A stretch of 36,575 nucleotides of DNA from IMG/VR virus record IMGVR_UViG_3300025655_000126, positions 1 to 36,575 of that record. The stretch is one strand, 5' to 3'. Position 1 is the stretch's first letter. Every line of letters starts with the position of its first letter. This stretch comes from a virus. The position numbers and the translations under genes are program-made. This document shows, piece after piece, positions 1-7,330 of the stretch. The notes beneath the pieces were generated by a model. It had not been told where the DNA came from. It ran no database searches and saw only the letters and a list, made by a program, of their open reading frames with translations.

Positions 1-237
1 ATCATCCGCAAGACCTTCTTCGATGGTGGTGTGGACGAAATTATCTCGACTCGCCGTTTGGTTCATATCGCTCGTGCGTATGCGATCTTCGGTGACCGTA
101 TGCAAGCGATTACCATGTGTACCAATCGCTTTGACGAAGATACCAAACAGTCCTTCGCTGATCTCTACACCAAGATTGATGCTGGTGTAGTTGCGGAGGA
201 AACTCCTGAAACTGTAAATGAAGAGGTGCCTTTCTAA
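1..237 (+). CDS. cobS: CobS-like AAA+ ATPase, C-terminal end (partial)
   Basis: The reading frame is open from the first base, so this is the last 78 codons of a gene that begins outside the window. The sequence FFDGGVDEIISTRRLVHI, followed by a helix-rich end, resembles the C-terminus of the CobS/MoxR-type AAA+ ATPases common in marine T4-like phages. CobS is a subunit of cobaltochelatase; its role in phages is not established. The Walker motifs would lie upstream and cannot be checked. The stop codon shares a base with the ATG of the next gene (TAATG). A GTG at 31 could be mistaken for a start, but similarity to the family continues upstream of it. Confidence 0.6.
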   Translation: MIRKTFFDGGVDEIISTRRLVHIARAYAIFGDRMQAITMCTNRFDEDTKQSFADLYTKIDAGVVAEETPETVNEEVPF

Positions 238-614
238 TGGCTAAGATCCGAAAGAGTTATGAAGTTGAGCTGGATGCCTTCCTCCATCCAGAAGGAATCA
301 ACTGTGTGTTGTGGGAAGGTGACAACGACGAACCAAGTATTGACTTTGTTGCTACTTGGGCTGAGTTGATCAAGGGTGTATTTGAACCACATCAGATTGC
401 TGGTCGTGATAAGTGGCTCGGCAAGTACAATGGGCTGGCGTATGAGGTTGACTCGGTTGCCGAGATCGGTTATACTATCTCTGCGTTGAGGGAAGCTGCT
501 TTCCAGATGGAAGCAGAACTCAAGCAGCATAAGTTGTTTGACCGTGAGCGTTGGGTTGCAGAAACAAATATGGATCCTGCTCGTGCTCATGAATTTACTG
601 AGGACTTGATTTAA
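237..614 (+). CDS. hypothetical protein, 125 aa
   Basis: I do not recognise this protein. It is acidic and predicted soluble, with no signal peptide or membrane segment, and has a helical C-terminal half (around ALREAAFQMEAELKQHK). The ATG overlaps the upstream stop (TAATG), and its own stop overlaps the next ATG in the same way, so it belongs to a translationally coupled string of small early-type genes. Confidence 0.75.
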   Translation: MAKIRKSYEVELDAFLHPEGINCVLWEGDNDEPSIDFVATWAELIKGVFEPHQIAGRDKWLGKYNGLAYEVDSVAEIGYTISALREAAFQMEAELKQHKLFDRERWVAETNMDPARAHEFTEDLI

Positions 615-952
615 TGGGAATGTACGACCACATCACCTATGGCGGCAAAGAGTATCAGACCAAAGATACTCCAGCACAGATGCTCGATTATTATGAGATT
701 CGTGGTGACGAACTTTGGTATAGAGACACCAAGTATGAATGGACTGAAGAAGAAGATTCGATGTTTGGCGGTTATCTCAAAGAAGTCTCCCACGATTGGA
801 AGTTTGTGTCCGACTTTGATGGTGTGATTCGTTTCTATAATTATGAGCGTGACGATGAAGGTAAGTATTATTGCGAAAGCGAATACAAAGCAGTGTTTGC
901 TGATGGCAAGATGGTAAAGTTGGCAGAGGTGAAGAATGAACATTCAGCATAA
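614..952 (+). CDS. hypothetical protein with MGMYDHI N-terminus, 112 aa
   Basis: The N-terminus MGMYDHITYGGKEYQTKD is typical of a conserved family of small phage proteins of unknown function (MGMYDxI...YQTKD). The protein is rich in Tyr, Asp and Glu and has no membrane segment. It overlaps both neighbours, by TAATG upstream and 17 bases downstream, which supports co-translation. Confidence 0.75.
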   Translation: MGMYDHITYGGKEYQTKDTPAQMLDYYEIRGDELWYRDTKYEWTEEEDSMFGGYLKEVSHDWKFVSDFDGVIRFYNYERDDEGKYYCESEYKAVFADGKMVKLAEVKNEHSA

Positions 953-1370
953 TCCAAATTTTGATCGTGACCTTGTAATCAAACACTACTCTGAGAAGGA
1001 TGGTGTTCCAATCAAGTATGTCTGCACCTCTGCTTTGGACAATGAAGAGTTTGCTATGGACATCTTCTATCGTGAAACTCCTCATCCTGAGTTTGGTAAT
1101 CGGTACTTTGGTCTGTATTCAAAACCAGATTTCAGTGGAGATCTCAGTGGCAAACTAATGATCACCAACGCTGATGCCATTGAAGGACAGACCTTTGCTA
1201 TGGTCGAAGACCTGAATGGTGATCTGGTTTATTCTCAGCACCGTCATGACTTTAGAATGATGAAGAATGGTAATATGATCGATGGTGGTCGTGCCTATGT
1301 TCGTGCGAATGGTATGATTCGTTCCTTTGAAGTAAAGGACGGTGAGTTTGTGGAGATGAATAATGACTAG
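936..1370 (+). CDS. hypothetical protein, 144 aa
   Basis: No family is recognised. The predicted soluble protein has alternating short beta-type stretches (GLYSKPDFSGDLSGKLMITNADAIEG) and a C-terminal segment MIRSFEVKDGEFVEMNND. The start lies inside the end of the preceding gene, after a GAGGTGAAG purine stretch that can act as a ribosome-binding site. Confidence 0.7.
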   Translation: MNIQHNPNFDRDLVIKHYSEKDGVPIKYVCTSALDNEEFAMDIFYRETPHPEFGNRYFGLYSKPDFSGDLSGKLMITNADAIEGQTFAMVEDLNGDLVYSQHRHDFRMMKNGNMIDGGRAYVRANGMIRSFEVKDGEFVEMNND

Positions 1371-1641
1371 AGAAGAAACACTTGAAGCAATCAAGGTTAT
1401 GCAGCATTACGCTGATGGTGGTGAGGTTGAGCAGCGGTTGCGGGATGATGACGAATTGGATTGGTTTTGGAATGGTTCCCCAACCTTTGACTTTTTACAT
1501 TATGACTATCGCATCAAGAAAACCACCAAGAAGATCAAGCTATATGCTTGGATTGACTACAAAGGTCAACTCTGCTGGATAACAACTGACAGCTGGAAGC
1601 GTGTCCAATCCGAAGATAAATGGGTGGAGGTAGAAGAATGA
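1363..1641 (+). CDS. hypothetical phage protein, 92 aa (YRIK motif)
   Basis: The arrangement of an N-terminal helix (EETLEAIKVMQHYADGGEVEQR), a central W-rich segment and FDFLHYDYRIKK resembles a widespread family of small phage proteins ending the first half in 'YRIK'. Their function is unknown. The start overlaps the preceding gene by 8 bases and the stop overlaps the next start as ATGA. Confidence 0.7.
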   Translation: MTREETLEAIKVMQHYADGGEVEQRLRDDDELDWFWNGSPTFDFLHYDYRIKKTTKKIKLYAWIDYKGQLCWITTDSWKRVQSEDKWVEVEE

Positions 1642-1808
1642 GCCGAACGAAACATCACAAAGATCAAAAGCATAAACATACAGGACATGATCTCTGGGGA
1701 AAACAAGGTGATCCAGGTGGATGTACTGCATACAACGCCTACAATAAACAAGTCCTCAGACGAAAAGAGCGTGGGATTTTGAAGAAAAAATTAAACAAGG
1801 AGGTATAG
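1638..1808 (+). CDS. small basic His/Lys-rich protein, 56 aa
   Basis: This short ORF starts at an ATG overlapping the previous stop (ATGA). The N-terminus MSRTKHHKDQKHKHTGHD is strongly His- and Lys-rich and the C-terminus is also basic (RRKERGILKKKLNKEV). Such a protein could bind nucleic acid or metal, but this is inference from composition only. A longer frame beginning at 1620 is less likely because it would overlap far into the upstream gene. Confidence 0.6.
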   Translation: MSRTKHHKDQKHKHTGHDLWGKQGDPGGCTAYNAYNKQVLRRKERGILKKKLNKEV

Positions 1809-1810
1809 GA

Positions 1811-2116
1811 ATGAACGAACAAACTGAACATGATCCTGTGGCAATCGTAAATAAAGGCATGGGCGGTATTGAGTGGTTGAGTGAGCCTTTGCCAGACGAC
1901 ACGCCACTCTACACCGCACTGCCAAAGCGTGAATGGGTAGGGTTGACGGACGACGATGAGGTTGCATTCGAGTGGGAGCGTGTTACTGGACACAGTATTT
2001 TTGGTGGAGATCCGTGGGATGGTCGTCAGATGTTTTTATCCCCCAACGAAATCCTTGAATTTGCAGAAGCCATCGAAGCCAAACTGAAACAAAAGAACAC
2101 GGAGATAGATAAATGA
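1811..2116 (+). CDS. hypothetical phage protein with LYTALPKREWVGLTD motif, 101 aa
   Basis: A good ribosome-binding site (AAGGAGGT) lies just upstream of the ATG. The central motif (P)LYTALPKREWVGLTDDD is a mosaic element found in many unrelated small phage proteins of unknown function. The C-terminal part is helical (NEILEFAEAIEAKLKQKN). The stop overlaps the next start as ATGA. Confidence 0.7.
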   Translation: MNEQTEHDPVAIVNKGMGGIEWLSEPLPDDTPLYTALPKREWVGLTDDDEVAFEWERVTGHSIFGGDPWDGRQMFLSPNEILEFAEAIEAKLKQKNTEIDK

Positions 2117-2325
2117 GTATTGAAATCAAACAACGAAAGGCAAAGTTCGCAGAACTGAAACCATATGATGTCTTTGCTGATGAAGGTGATTATATTGAAG
2201 TCACTGAGTGGGGAAACGGAGAAGGGTTTGATGTATCAACCGTTGTTTCCAAGCACTACCAATTATTTTCATTGACATACGGTCAGTGGGAAGCACTCCA
2301 AGCACTGGTTGCTTATAAGGAATAA
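2113..2325 (+). CDS. hypothetical protein, 70 aa
   Basis: Small acidic soluble protein with no recognised family. It starts on an ATGA overlap with the preceding gene and ends two bases before the ATG of a small membrane-protein ORF. Confidence 0.6.
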   Translation: MSIEIKQRKAKFAELKPYDVFADEGDYIEVTEWGNGEGFDVSTVVSKHYQLFSLTYGQWEALQALVAYKE

Positions 2326-2326
2326 C

Positions 2327-2428
2327 ATGGCTGATGCTGCTCTCATAATTGGAATTGTGTTGCTGATTATTTTCTTTGGTGGTGAACCAGATCTGCACGA
2401 TGCATTGATGCATTACTTGATGAAATAA
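2327..2428 (+). CDS. small single-span membrane protein, 33 aa
   Basis: The ORF encodes MADAALIIGIVLLIIFFGG followed by a short polar tail ending in HYLMK. A hydrophobic stretch from about residue 4 to 18 would span the inner membrane once. A TAAGGAATAAC sequence containing AGGA precedes the start. The next gene begins 9 bases after its stop, so it fills what would otherwise be a gap in a tight array. Function unknown. Confidence 0.6.
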   Translation: MADAALIIGIVLLIIFFGGEPDLHDALMHYLMK

Positions 2429-2437
2429 GGAATAACA

Positions 2438-2662
2438 ATGAACAAACGAATCAAAGAACTTGCTGAACAGGCTGGAATGTACTACAGAAGTTATCCTTTA
2501 GACTTTGCCTACTCAAGTTTTGATGAAGAGAAGTTTGCTAAGTTGATCGTGCAGGAATGTGTTGACATTTTGTCGACCTATCGTGTTAGGTTTGAAGATG
2601 GGTTTGAGTATAACTGTGACCATCCTGTTGTTGCTATAAACAAACATTTCGGAATCGAATAA
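2438..2662 (+). CDS. hypothetical phage protein, 74 aa (MNKRIKELAEQAG type)
   Basis: The pattern MN(K/E)RIKELAEQAG ... FDEEKFAKLIVQEC ... HFGIE is a common small phage protein family of unknown role. It is preceded by AAGGAATAACA and its stop overlaps the next ATG (TAATG). Confidence 0.7.
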   Translation: MNKRIKELAEQAGMYYRSYPLDFAYSSFDEEKFAKLIVQECVDILSTYRVRFEDGFEYNCDHPVVAINKHFGIE

Positions 2663-2853
2663 TGGCACTTAAAGTTTTCCCAACCGAGTTTCAGATCTAT
2701 GATGACGAATCTGATATTGTACTTGGTACGATTAAAGCATTCGATGAGGTATCGTTGGATGTTGAGATCAAACAGATTATGTCTGCGAAAGACATGGCGG
2801 ATCTTGCTGCTGTGATGGAAAAGATTGAACAACTGCATAAGGATGGTGTGTGA
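2662..2853 (+). CDS. hypothetical protein, 63 aa
   Basis: Small acidic protein with no recognised family. Its start overlaps the previous stop (TAATG) and its stop overlaps the next ATG at 2853. Confidence 0.55.
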   Translation: MALKVFPTEFQIYDDESDIVLGTIKAFDEVSLDVEIKQIMSAKDMADLAAVMEKIEQLHKDGV

Positions 2854-3041
2854 TGGAAGACGAAAGCCATTTACCAGTAAGCGAACAAAGTCTAGTGTTT
2901 AGACTACGCAAAAGAGCAGAAATTCGACGTAACATCAAAGATCGTAAAAGTGTGCAAGAAGGTGCTCCAGACCGTATCGCAGACCTATTAGAAGAAGCAT
3001 CCGATAGAATTGAGGAATTAGAAAATGGAAGACGAAAGTAA
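2853..3041 (+). CDS. hypothetical charged helical protein, 62 aa
   Basis: The ATG at 2853 is preferred to the GTG one codon earlier because it sits on the preceding stop codon. The product is highly charged, with a basic centre (RLRKRAEIRRNIKDRK) and an acidic predicted helix (IADLLEEASDRIEELENG) resembling a short coiled coil. The next gene starts inside it. Confidence 0.55.
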   Translation: MEDESHLPVSEQSLVFRLRKRAEIRRNIKDRKSVQEGAPDRIADLLEEASDRIEELENGRRK

Positions 3042-3375
3042 GTACGGTCACATTCAGTTTGAGTATGTGTACAAGGGTGATGAGTTTGGCGGTCGTCCAC
3101 GCAAGGTTGTATTCTCTATTCCGACTCCTGATATGTCGATGGACGAACTTGTTGAAGAGTTTGAATACTTCCTAAAGGCAGTTGGGTATCATTTCAAAGA
3201 AGGTCAACATATCGGTTATGAGTATGATGAATCTATGAATCAAAAAGAACTTGCTGATCAGAAAGAATGGGAAGAACGCCACCTGCCTGAAGATCTAGAA
3301 GCAAAGACTTTCGACAATGCCTTCAAAAAGAAAGCAGAACAGATGGGTGATACAATTACAAAGGAATTCGAATGA
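3025..3375 (+). CDS. hypothetical protein, 116 aa
   Basis: The segment KVVFSIPTPDMSMDELVEEFEYFLKAVGYHF matches my memory of a small conserved family in T4-like cyanophages, of unknown function. The ATG overlaps the preceding gene by 17 bases. The first residues MEDES are identical to those of the preceding protein, possibly reflecting duplication of a translation-start cassette. Confidence 0.65.
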   Translation: MEDESKYGHIQFEYVYKGDEFGGRPRKVVFSIPTPDMSMDELVEEFEYFLKAVGYHFKEGQHIGYEYDESMNQKELADQKEWEERHLPEDLEAKTFDNAFKKKAEQMGDTITKEFE

Positions 3376-3554
3376 ACGATTGGGCAGTATATACAAAAGA
3401 ACAAGTTGATGAGATGATTGCAGCAGCAAAGCAAGAAGTCTATAATGAGATTGGTGGTGCAATGGGTATGATTCTGAACAATCCCTATGCACAGAATCGG
3501 TATGATAATTTTGCAGATCCGTTAGAAACTTGGCGAATTTTTGATTTAAGTTGA
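3372..3554 (+). CDS. hypothetical protein, 60 aa
   Basis: It begins on an ATGA overlap with the previous gene. The first half is helical (TKEQVDEMIAAAKQEVYNEI). Its final codons contain the -35 element of the next promoter. No family is recognised. Confidence 0.55.
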   Translation: MNDWAVYTKEQVDEMIAAAKQEVYNEIGGAMGMILNNPYAQNRYDNFADPLETWRIFDLS

Positions 3555-3579
3555 CTAAATACTCCATTGAGTATATAAT
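3551..3579 (+). promoter_or_regulatory. sigma70-type promoter TTGACT-17-TATAAT
   Basis: The -35 TTGACT (3551-3556) and a perfect -10 TATAAT (3574-3579) are separated by 17 bases, upstream of the glycosyltransferase gene. The -35 overlaps the stop codon of the preceding gene. A start around 3586 would leave a short 5' UTR containing the ribosome-binding site GGAG. Confidence 0.8.
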
Positions 3580-3607
3580 TGTATTTGAACTATAACATGG
3601 AGTTATT

Positions 3608-4462
3608 ATGGAACTAACGATTGATCTTTCCGATCTGCGTAAGCGCAAGATCTTTGTTGCCACCCCAATGTATGGTGGCAACTGTCATGGCATGTACACT
3701 AAGAGTACTGCCGACCTCGCCAAACTTACCACCCATTATGAAATGGATTGTAAGTTCTTCTATCTGTTTAATGAATCACTGATTACTCGTGCTCGCAACT
3801 ACTGCGTGGATGAATTCATGCGTTCTGATTATACGCATCTGATGTTCATTGATAGTGACATTGGGTTTGATCCGAATGATGTTCTGACTCTCGCTGCTCT
3901 GATGGATCCTGAAGAAGAGAATCCAAAAGAAATTATGTGTGGTCCATATCCTAAGAAAACCATTGCTTGGGAAAAGATCAAACGAGCAGTCGATAAAGGT
4001 TTTGCTGACGAAGATCCTTCTGTACTGGATCGCTTTGTTGGTGACTTTGTATTCAATCCTGCTGATGGTCAGAAAGAGATTCGTATTGATGAACCAGTTA
4101 GTGTACTTGAAGGTGGCACTGGGTTTATGATGATTGCTCGCTCTGCCTTTGAGAAGTTTAACAAGGCATATCCTGAGTATTCTTATCTGCCTGATCATGT
4201 ACGCACGAAGCACTTTGATGGTACTCGTGAGATTCATATGTACTTTCAGGCACTGATTGATGAGAAGTCTAAGCGTTATCTGTCTGAGGACTATATGTTC
4301 TGTCAGTGGATGCGTGAGATTGGTGTTGAAACTTGGATGGCACCATGGATGAAACTCCAGCATACTGGTTCTTATACTTTCGGTGGTTCTCTTGCTGACC
4401 TAGCAGCAGTTGGTGCTACTGCTACAGCAGATCCAAATCAAATTGCTAAGATGAAGAAGTGA
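3608..4462 (+). CDS. glycosyltransferase-like protein, 284 aa
   Basis: The protein has the layout of GT-A type glycosyltransferases: an N-terminal strand KIFVATPMYGG, a helix with RARNYCVDEFMRSDYTHLMFIDSD and the metal-binding DxD (D-S-D, about residues 82-84), followed by VLEGGTGFMMIARSAF. This resembles glycosyltransferase-like proteins in T4-like cyanophages. It would transfer sugar from a nucleotide sugar onto an acceptor not identifiable here (modified DNA or host surface glycan are possibilities). It has its own sigma70-like promoter and a GGAG ribosome-binding site. Confidence 0.65.
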   Translation: MELTIDLSDLRKRKIFVATPMYGGNCHGMYTKSTADLAKLTTHYEMDCKFFYLFNESLITRARNYCVDEFMRSDYTHLMFIDSDIGFDPNDVLTLAALMDPEEENPKEIMCGPYPKKTIAWEKIKRAVDKGFADEDPSVLDRFVGDFVFNPADGQKEIRIDEPVSVLEGGTGFMMIARSAFEKFNKAYPEYSYLPDHVRTKHFDGTREIHMYFQALIDEKSKRYLSEDYMFCQWMREIGVETWMAPWMKLQHTGSYTFGGSLADLAAVGATATADPNQIAKMKK

Positions 4463-4463
4463 T

Positions 4464-4760
4464 ATGGAATTTAAATATAATGAACCTGCCTTAGTGCAGG
4501 AATTGATGGACTATATTGATTCAACTTATGGTGGTCATTACAGTCGAAACAAATTTCAAACAACTGAGTTTGTAATTGACAGTGGACATGGTATGGGTTT
4601 CGCTTTGGGTAATGTTTTGAAGTATGCTCAGCGGTATGGTAAGAAAGGATCTGCCGATGACGCAAGAAAAGACTTGCTTAAAACACTCCACTATGCTATA
4701 ATTGCTCTTTATATTCATGATCTTGAAAACACAAAGGAAGTAGATAATGAAAATCAGTGA
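4464..4760 (+). CDS. DUF3310 family protein, 98 aa
   Basis: The motif GFALGNVLKYAQRYGKKG followed by DARKDLLKTLHYAI is the signature of DUF3310 (SaV-like), a small helical domain found in many phages next to nucleotide and replication genes. Its biochemical role is not settled. The gene follows the glycosyltransferase by one base and overlaps the sliding-clamp start. The promoter for the clamp gene lies inside its 3' part. Confidence 0.7.
   Translation: MEFKYNEPALVQELMDYIDSTYGGHYSRNKFQTTEFVIDSGHGMGFALGNVLKYAQRYGKKGSADDARKDLLKTLHYAIIALYIHDLENTKEVDNENQ
4674..4702 (+). promoter_or_regulatory. candidate sigma70-type promoter for gene 45
   Basis: A perfect -10 TATAAT (4697-4702) lies 17 bases after TTGCTT (4674-4679), inside the preceding coding region and about 45 bases upstream of the clamp start. 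The -35 is weak (3 of 6 consensus bases). Confidence 0.5.
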
Positions 4761-5409
4761 TCAAACTTTTGATATTTTGAAGAACTTTTCGACGATTAAT
4801 CCGTCGATCTCAGTGAAGGCAGGTAATGTACTGCGCACTGTATCTGAGCAGAAGAATATTCTGGCACAGGCAGTTGTTAGTGAATCTTTCCCACAGGCAT
4901 TTGCGGTCTATGAACTGAATCAGTTCCTCGGTCTTGCTAGTCTGTTCGAAGATGGCGAATATGACTTTGCTGAAAAGGCAGTAACAATCAGCGAAGGTAA
5001 CAACTCCTCTCGTTATACTTACACTGATCCTTCTATGGTTACTCAACCACCAGAAAAGAATCTGGAACTGCCAAGCACCGAAGTACATTTCCGTTTGCTT
5101 CATGCTGATCTAAAGAAGGTTGTAAATGCTGCCAATCAGTTGGCGTTGCCTGAAGTTGTAATTCGTGGTAAGACTGGTCATGTACATCTGGTTGCTACCG
5201 ATACCAAGAATCCTACCTCTAATGAGTTCTCGCATGATCTGCGTATGTCTGCCTCTGCTGAGTTTGACTTTGTATTCAAGGTAGAGAATCTGAAGTTTAT
5301 GGCGCAGGACTATGATGTGAAGATTTCTCAGCGTGGTATCTCTCACTTCAAGGGTGATACTGTTGAGTACTGGGTTGCAACCGAAACAGGATCTAAGTAC
5401 AATGGCTAA
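4747..5409 (+). CDS. 45: sliding clamp, T4 gp45-like, 220 aa
   Basis: The length (T4 gp45 is 228 aa) and sequence pattern MKISDQTFDILKNFSTINPSISVKAGNVLRT ... FAVYELNQFLG identify the trimeric ring-shaped processivity clamp of T4-like phages. It tethers DNA polymerase gp43 to the template and also, with gp33 and gp55, activates late TATAAATA promoters of the kind seen in this window. It opens the replication operon 45-dsbA-44-62-regA, which is the T4 order apart from insertions. The ATG overlaps the upstream gene by 14 bases. Confidence 0.9.
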   Translation: MKISDQTFDILKNFSTINPSISVKAGNVLRTVSEQKNILAQAVVSESFPQAFAVYELNQFLGLASLFEDGEYDFAEKAVTISEGNNSSRYTYTDPSMVTQPPEKNLELPSTEVHFRLLHADLKKVVNAANQLALPEVVIRGKTGHVHLVATDTKNPTSNEFSHDLRMSASAEFDFVFKVENLKFMAQDYDVKISQRGISHFKGDTVEYWVATETGSKYNG

Positions 5410-5662
5410 TATCGCAATTCCGAGTGATCCAAATACACAGAAGAAGATCCGTGAAGCACTGCATCAAATCTCTGACTCCATGACTCGTATTGATGCAGAG
5501 AAGGATCATATCAAAGACATTCTTCAAGTTGTTCAAGATGAAACGGATGTTCCAAAGAAATATGTAAGTAAGATGGCACGAATCTATCATAAGCAAAATC
5601 TTCAGCAGGTGAAGATGGAGAATGAAGATTTAGAGGCACTTTACGAAACAATCAATCCTTAG
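5402..5662 (+). CDS. dsbA: DsbA-like dsDNA-binding protein, 86 aa
   Basis: The sequence DHIKDILQVVQDETDVPKKY ... ARIYHKQN ... ENEDLEALYETI aligns by eye with T4 DsbA (IKDIRIRAKDELGVD ... LALYHKDN ... ETEEVVELYDTV). DsbA is a small dsDNA-binding protein that binds at late promoters. The ATG at 5402 overlaps the end of the clamp gene; a longer frame upstream would lie wholly within gene 45. The stop codon overlaps the stop of the convergent homing endonuclease gene, so the two 3' ends share four base pairs. Confidence 0.7.
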   Translation: MANIAIPSDPNTQKKIREALHQISDSMTRIDAEKDHIKDILQVVQDETDVPKKYVSKMARIYHKQNLQQVKMENEDLEALYETINP

Positions 5663-6258
5663 TTGTATCTTGACCAAGTTGTCGCATCAAATTCTTTTCT
5701 ATCTGATATGCGACATGCAAATTTAGGGCGAGGGATTCCTTTCCTCGCCCTAGACATTTTTTGTTTGGTTTTTTCTGAATGTTTCAACCCAATATGCGAA
5801 TCTGATATTCTCTTTTTATGATTATCTGAAAGGGTTGATCCTATTTTAGATGCAGACATTTTCTGTTTGGTTTCCTTAGAATGGTTCCGTTTTTTCCCAG
5901 CATCAGAAATTTTCTTTTTATGTTCGGAAGAAAACTTCTTTCCTTTGTGTGCGTTTGATATTTTTCTTTTGGTTTCTTCTGTGCGTTTCTTTCCCTTCTT
6001 TGCTTCGGACATCTTTCTTTTGGTTTCTTCTGTAAGCGTTCTGCCGATAGTGCTGATAATGTTCCCAGCAAATCTATCACCCCTATTCTTATGAATAGCA
6101 ACATGATCATCTGGATGCAGAGCAATTAAATTAGAAGGGTGGTTGCTTCCGCCACAGGATTGAGGTATAATATGATGTACATGGAATCCTTTGGGAATTT
6201 CCCATTCAGGATACCATTGACGCCAATAGTTAATGAGGTTTTGACGATAAATAGACAT
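5659..6258 (-). mobile_element. HNH homing endonuclease with NUMOD3 repeats, 199 aa
   Basis: This is the only convincing minus-strand gene. The N-terminal HNH domain reads HVHHIIPQSCGGSNHPSNLIALHPDDHVAIH. It is followed by about six tandem 17-residue NUMOD3-like DNA-binding repeats of the form (T/S)EETKRKxSxAxKGKK. This is a free-standing homing endonuclease, expected to cut phage genomes lacking it and spread by repair. It sits between dsbA and gene 44 of the clamp-loader operon. The start at 6258 has a GGAG ribosome-binding site on the minus strand and a late promoter (6317-6324) upstream; an in-frame codon at 6315 lies too close to that promoter. Confidence 0.85.
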
Positions 6259-6316
6259 GCTGATACTCCGTGAAAGTGTTAGAGTGTACAGGGATTGCCG
6301 TCCCGTGGTACACAAC

Positions 6317-6324
6317 TATTTATA
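6317..6324 (-). promoter_or_regulatory. T4-type late promoter TATAAATA (minus strand)
   Basis: The plus-strand TATTTATA reads TATAAATA on the minus strand, the exact T4 late -10 consensus. It lies about 60 bases upstream of the homing-endonuclease ATG. It overlaps a plus-strand TATAAT (6321-6326) ahead of gene 44, so the two directions may share polymerase-binding DNA. Confidence 0.65.
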
Positions 6325-6342
6325 ATTGTGAGGTTTTATATT

Positions 6343-7284
6343 ATGCGTGAAGAATTTTTATGGGTTGAGAAGTATCGTCCTCATACCATTGAGGATACGA
6401 TTCTCCCTGATGATCTAAAGAAAACATTTCAGACATTCGTTGACAATGGAAACATCCCTAATCTACTGCTCACTGGTTCTGCTGGAATCGGTAAGACAAC
6501 TGTTGCTAAAGCAATGTTGGATCAAATCGGAGCAGACTATATTGTAATCAATGGTTCAGACGAAGGTCGTCTTATCGACACACTGCGCACTAAGATCAAA
6601 AACTTTGCTTCCAGTATGTCGCTTTCTGGAGGTCGTAAGTATGTTATTCTTGACGAGGCTGATTACCTTAATGCAGAAACTGTTCAACCTGCTCTTCGAA
6701 ATTTTATGGAAGAGTATTCTGCTAATTGTGGTTTTATACTTACTTGCAATTTTGTTAATAAAATCATCGCACCTCTTCACTCTCGATGCTCCGTTGTCGA
6801 ATTCAAGTTGCGGAACGCCGACAAACCAAAGTTGGCAGGACAGTTCTTCAAAAGAGTTGAAAAGATTCTAGAGAAGGAAGGGATTGAATATGAACAGAAG
6901 GTTGTTGCTGAACTCATCACTAAACATTTTCCTGATAATCGTCGCATTCTTAACGAGCTTCAGCGTTACAGCGTTACTGGTCGGATCGACTCTGGTATTC
7001 TTGTTTCGCAGTCTGACGCAAATCTGAAGACATTGTTTGATGCGTTGAAGAACAAAGAGTTTACTGCCGTTCGTAAATGGGTTGGACAGAATATTGATGG
7101 TGATGTTGCACCATTCTTTCGTAAGTTCTACGAATCGTTGCATGACCTTTTGGTCCCATCAAGTGTGCCAGAAGTGGTAGTAATTTTGGCGGATTACCAA
7201 TTCAAAAGTGCATTTTGCGCCGACCAAGAAATAAATGTTACCGCAATGCTAACTGAAATTATGGTTTCCGCTGAGTTCAAATAA
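6343..7284 (+). CDS. 44: clamp loader large subunit, T4 gp44-like, 313 aa
   Basis: This AAA+ ATPase of the clamp loader opens the gp45 ring and places it on primer-template DNA, acting as a gp44/gp62 complex. Walker A is GSAGIGKT (residues 45-52), Walker B is LDEAD (103-107) and the arginine-finger SRC motif is at 147-149. The family length fits (T4 gp44 is 319 aa). The ATG at 6343 is chosen because homology starts at EFLWVEKYRPHTIED; the open frame further upstream overlaps the divergent endonuclease leader. Both flanks of this gene carry homing-endonuclease insertions. Confidence 0.92.
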   Translation: MREEFLWVEKYRPHTIEDTILPDDLKKTFQTFVDNGNIPNLLLTGSAGIGKTTVAKAMLDQIGADYIVINGSDEGRLIDTLRTKIKNFASSMSLSGGRKYVILDEADYLNAETVQPALRNFMEEYSANCGFILTCNFVNKIIAPLHSRCSVVEFKLRNADKPKLAGQFFKRVEKILEKEGIEYEQKVVAELITKHFPDNRRILNELQRYSVTGRIDSGILVSQSDANLKTLFDALKNKEFTAVRKWVGQNIDGDVAPFFRKFYESLHDLLVPSSVPEVVVILADYQFKSAFCADQEINVTAMLTEIMVSAEFK

Positions 7285-7304
7285 TCGCCACAAAAGCAGA
7301 CTTG

Positions 7305-7312
7305 TATAAATA
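7305..7312 (+). promoter_or_regulatory. T4-type late promoter TATAAATA
   Basis: Exact late consensus TATAAATA, 19 bases upstream of the second homing endonuclease, followed by an AAAGGAG ribosome-binding site. It would give the endonuclease late expression independent of the early clamp-loader operon. Confidence 0.7.
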
Positions 7313-7330
7313 GAATAAAGGAGAAATTCT

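Noticed and set aside
3776-4363. Long minus-strand open frames opposite the glycosyltransferase and many other genes
   Set aside because: They mirror the codon pattern of real plus-strand genes, have no ribosome-binding sites and resemble no protein family. Only the HNH gene at 5659-6258 is convincing on that strand.
6295-6326. Sigma70 promoter for gene 44 using TTGCCG and TATAAT
   Set aside because: Spacing is 20 bases, outside the usual range, so only the TATAAT is noted.
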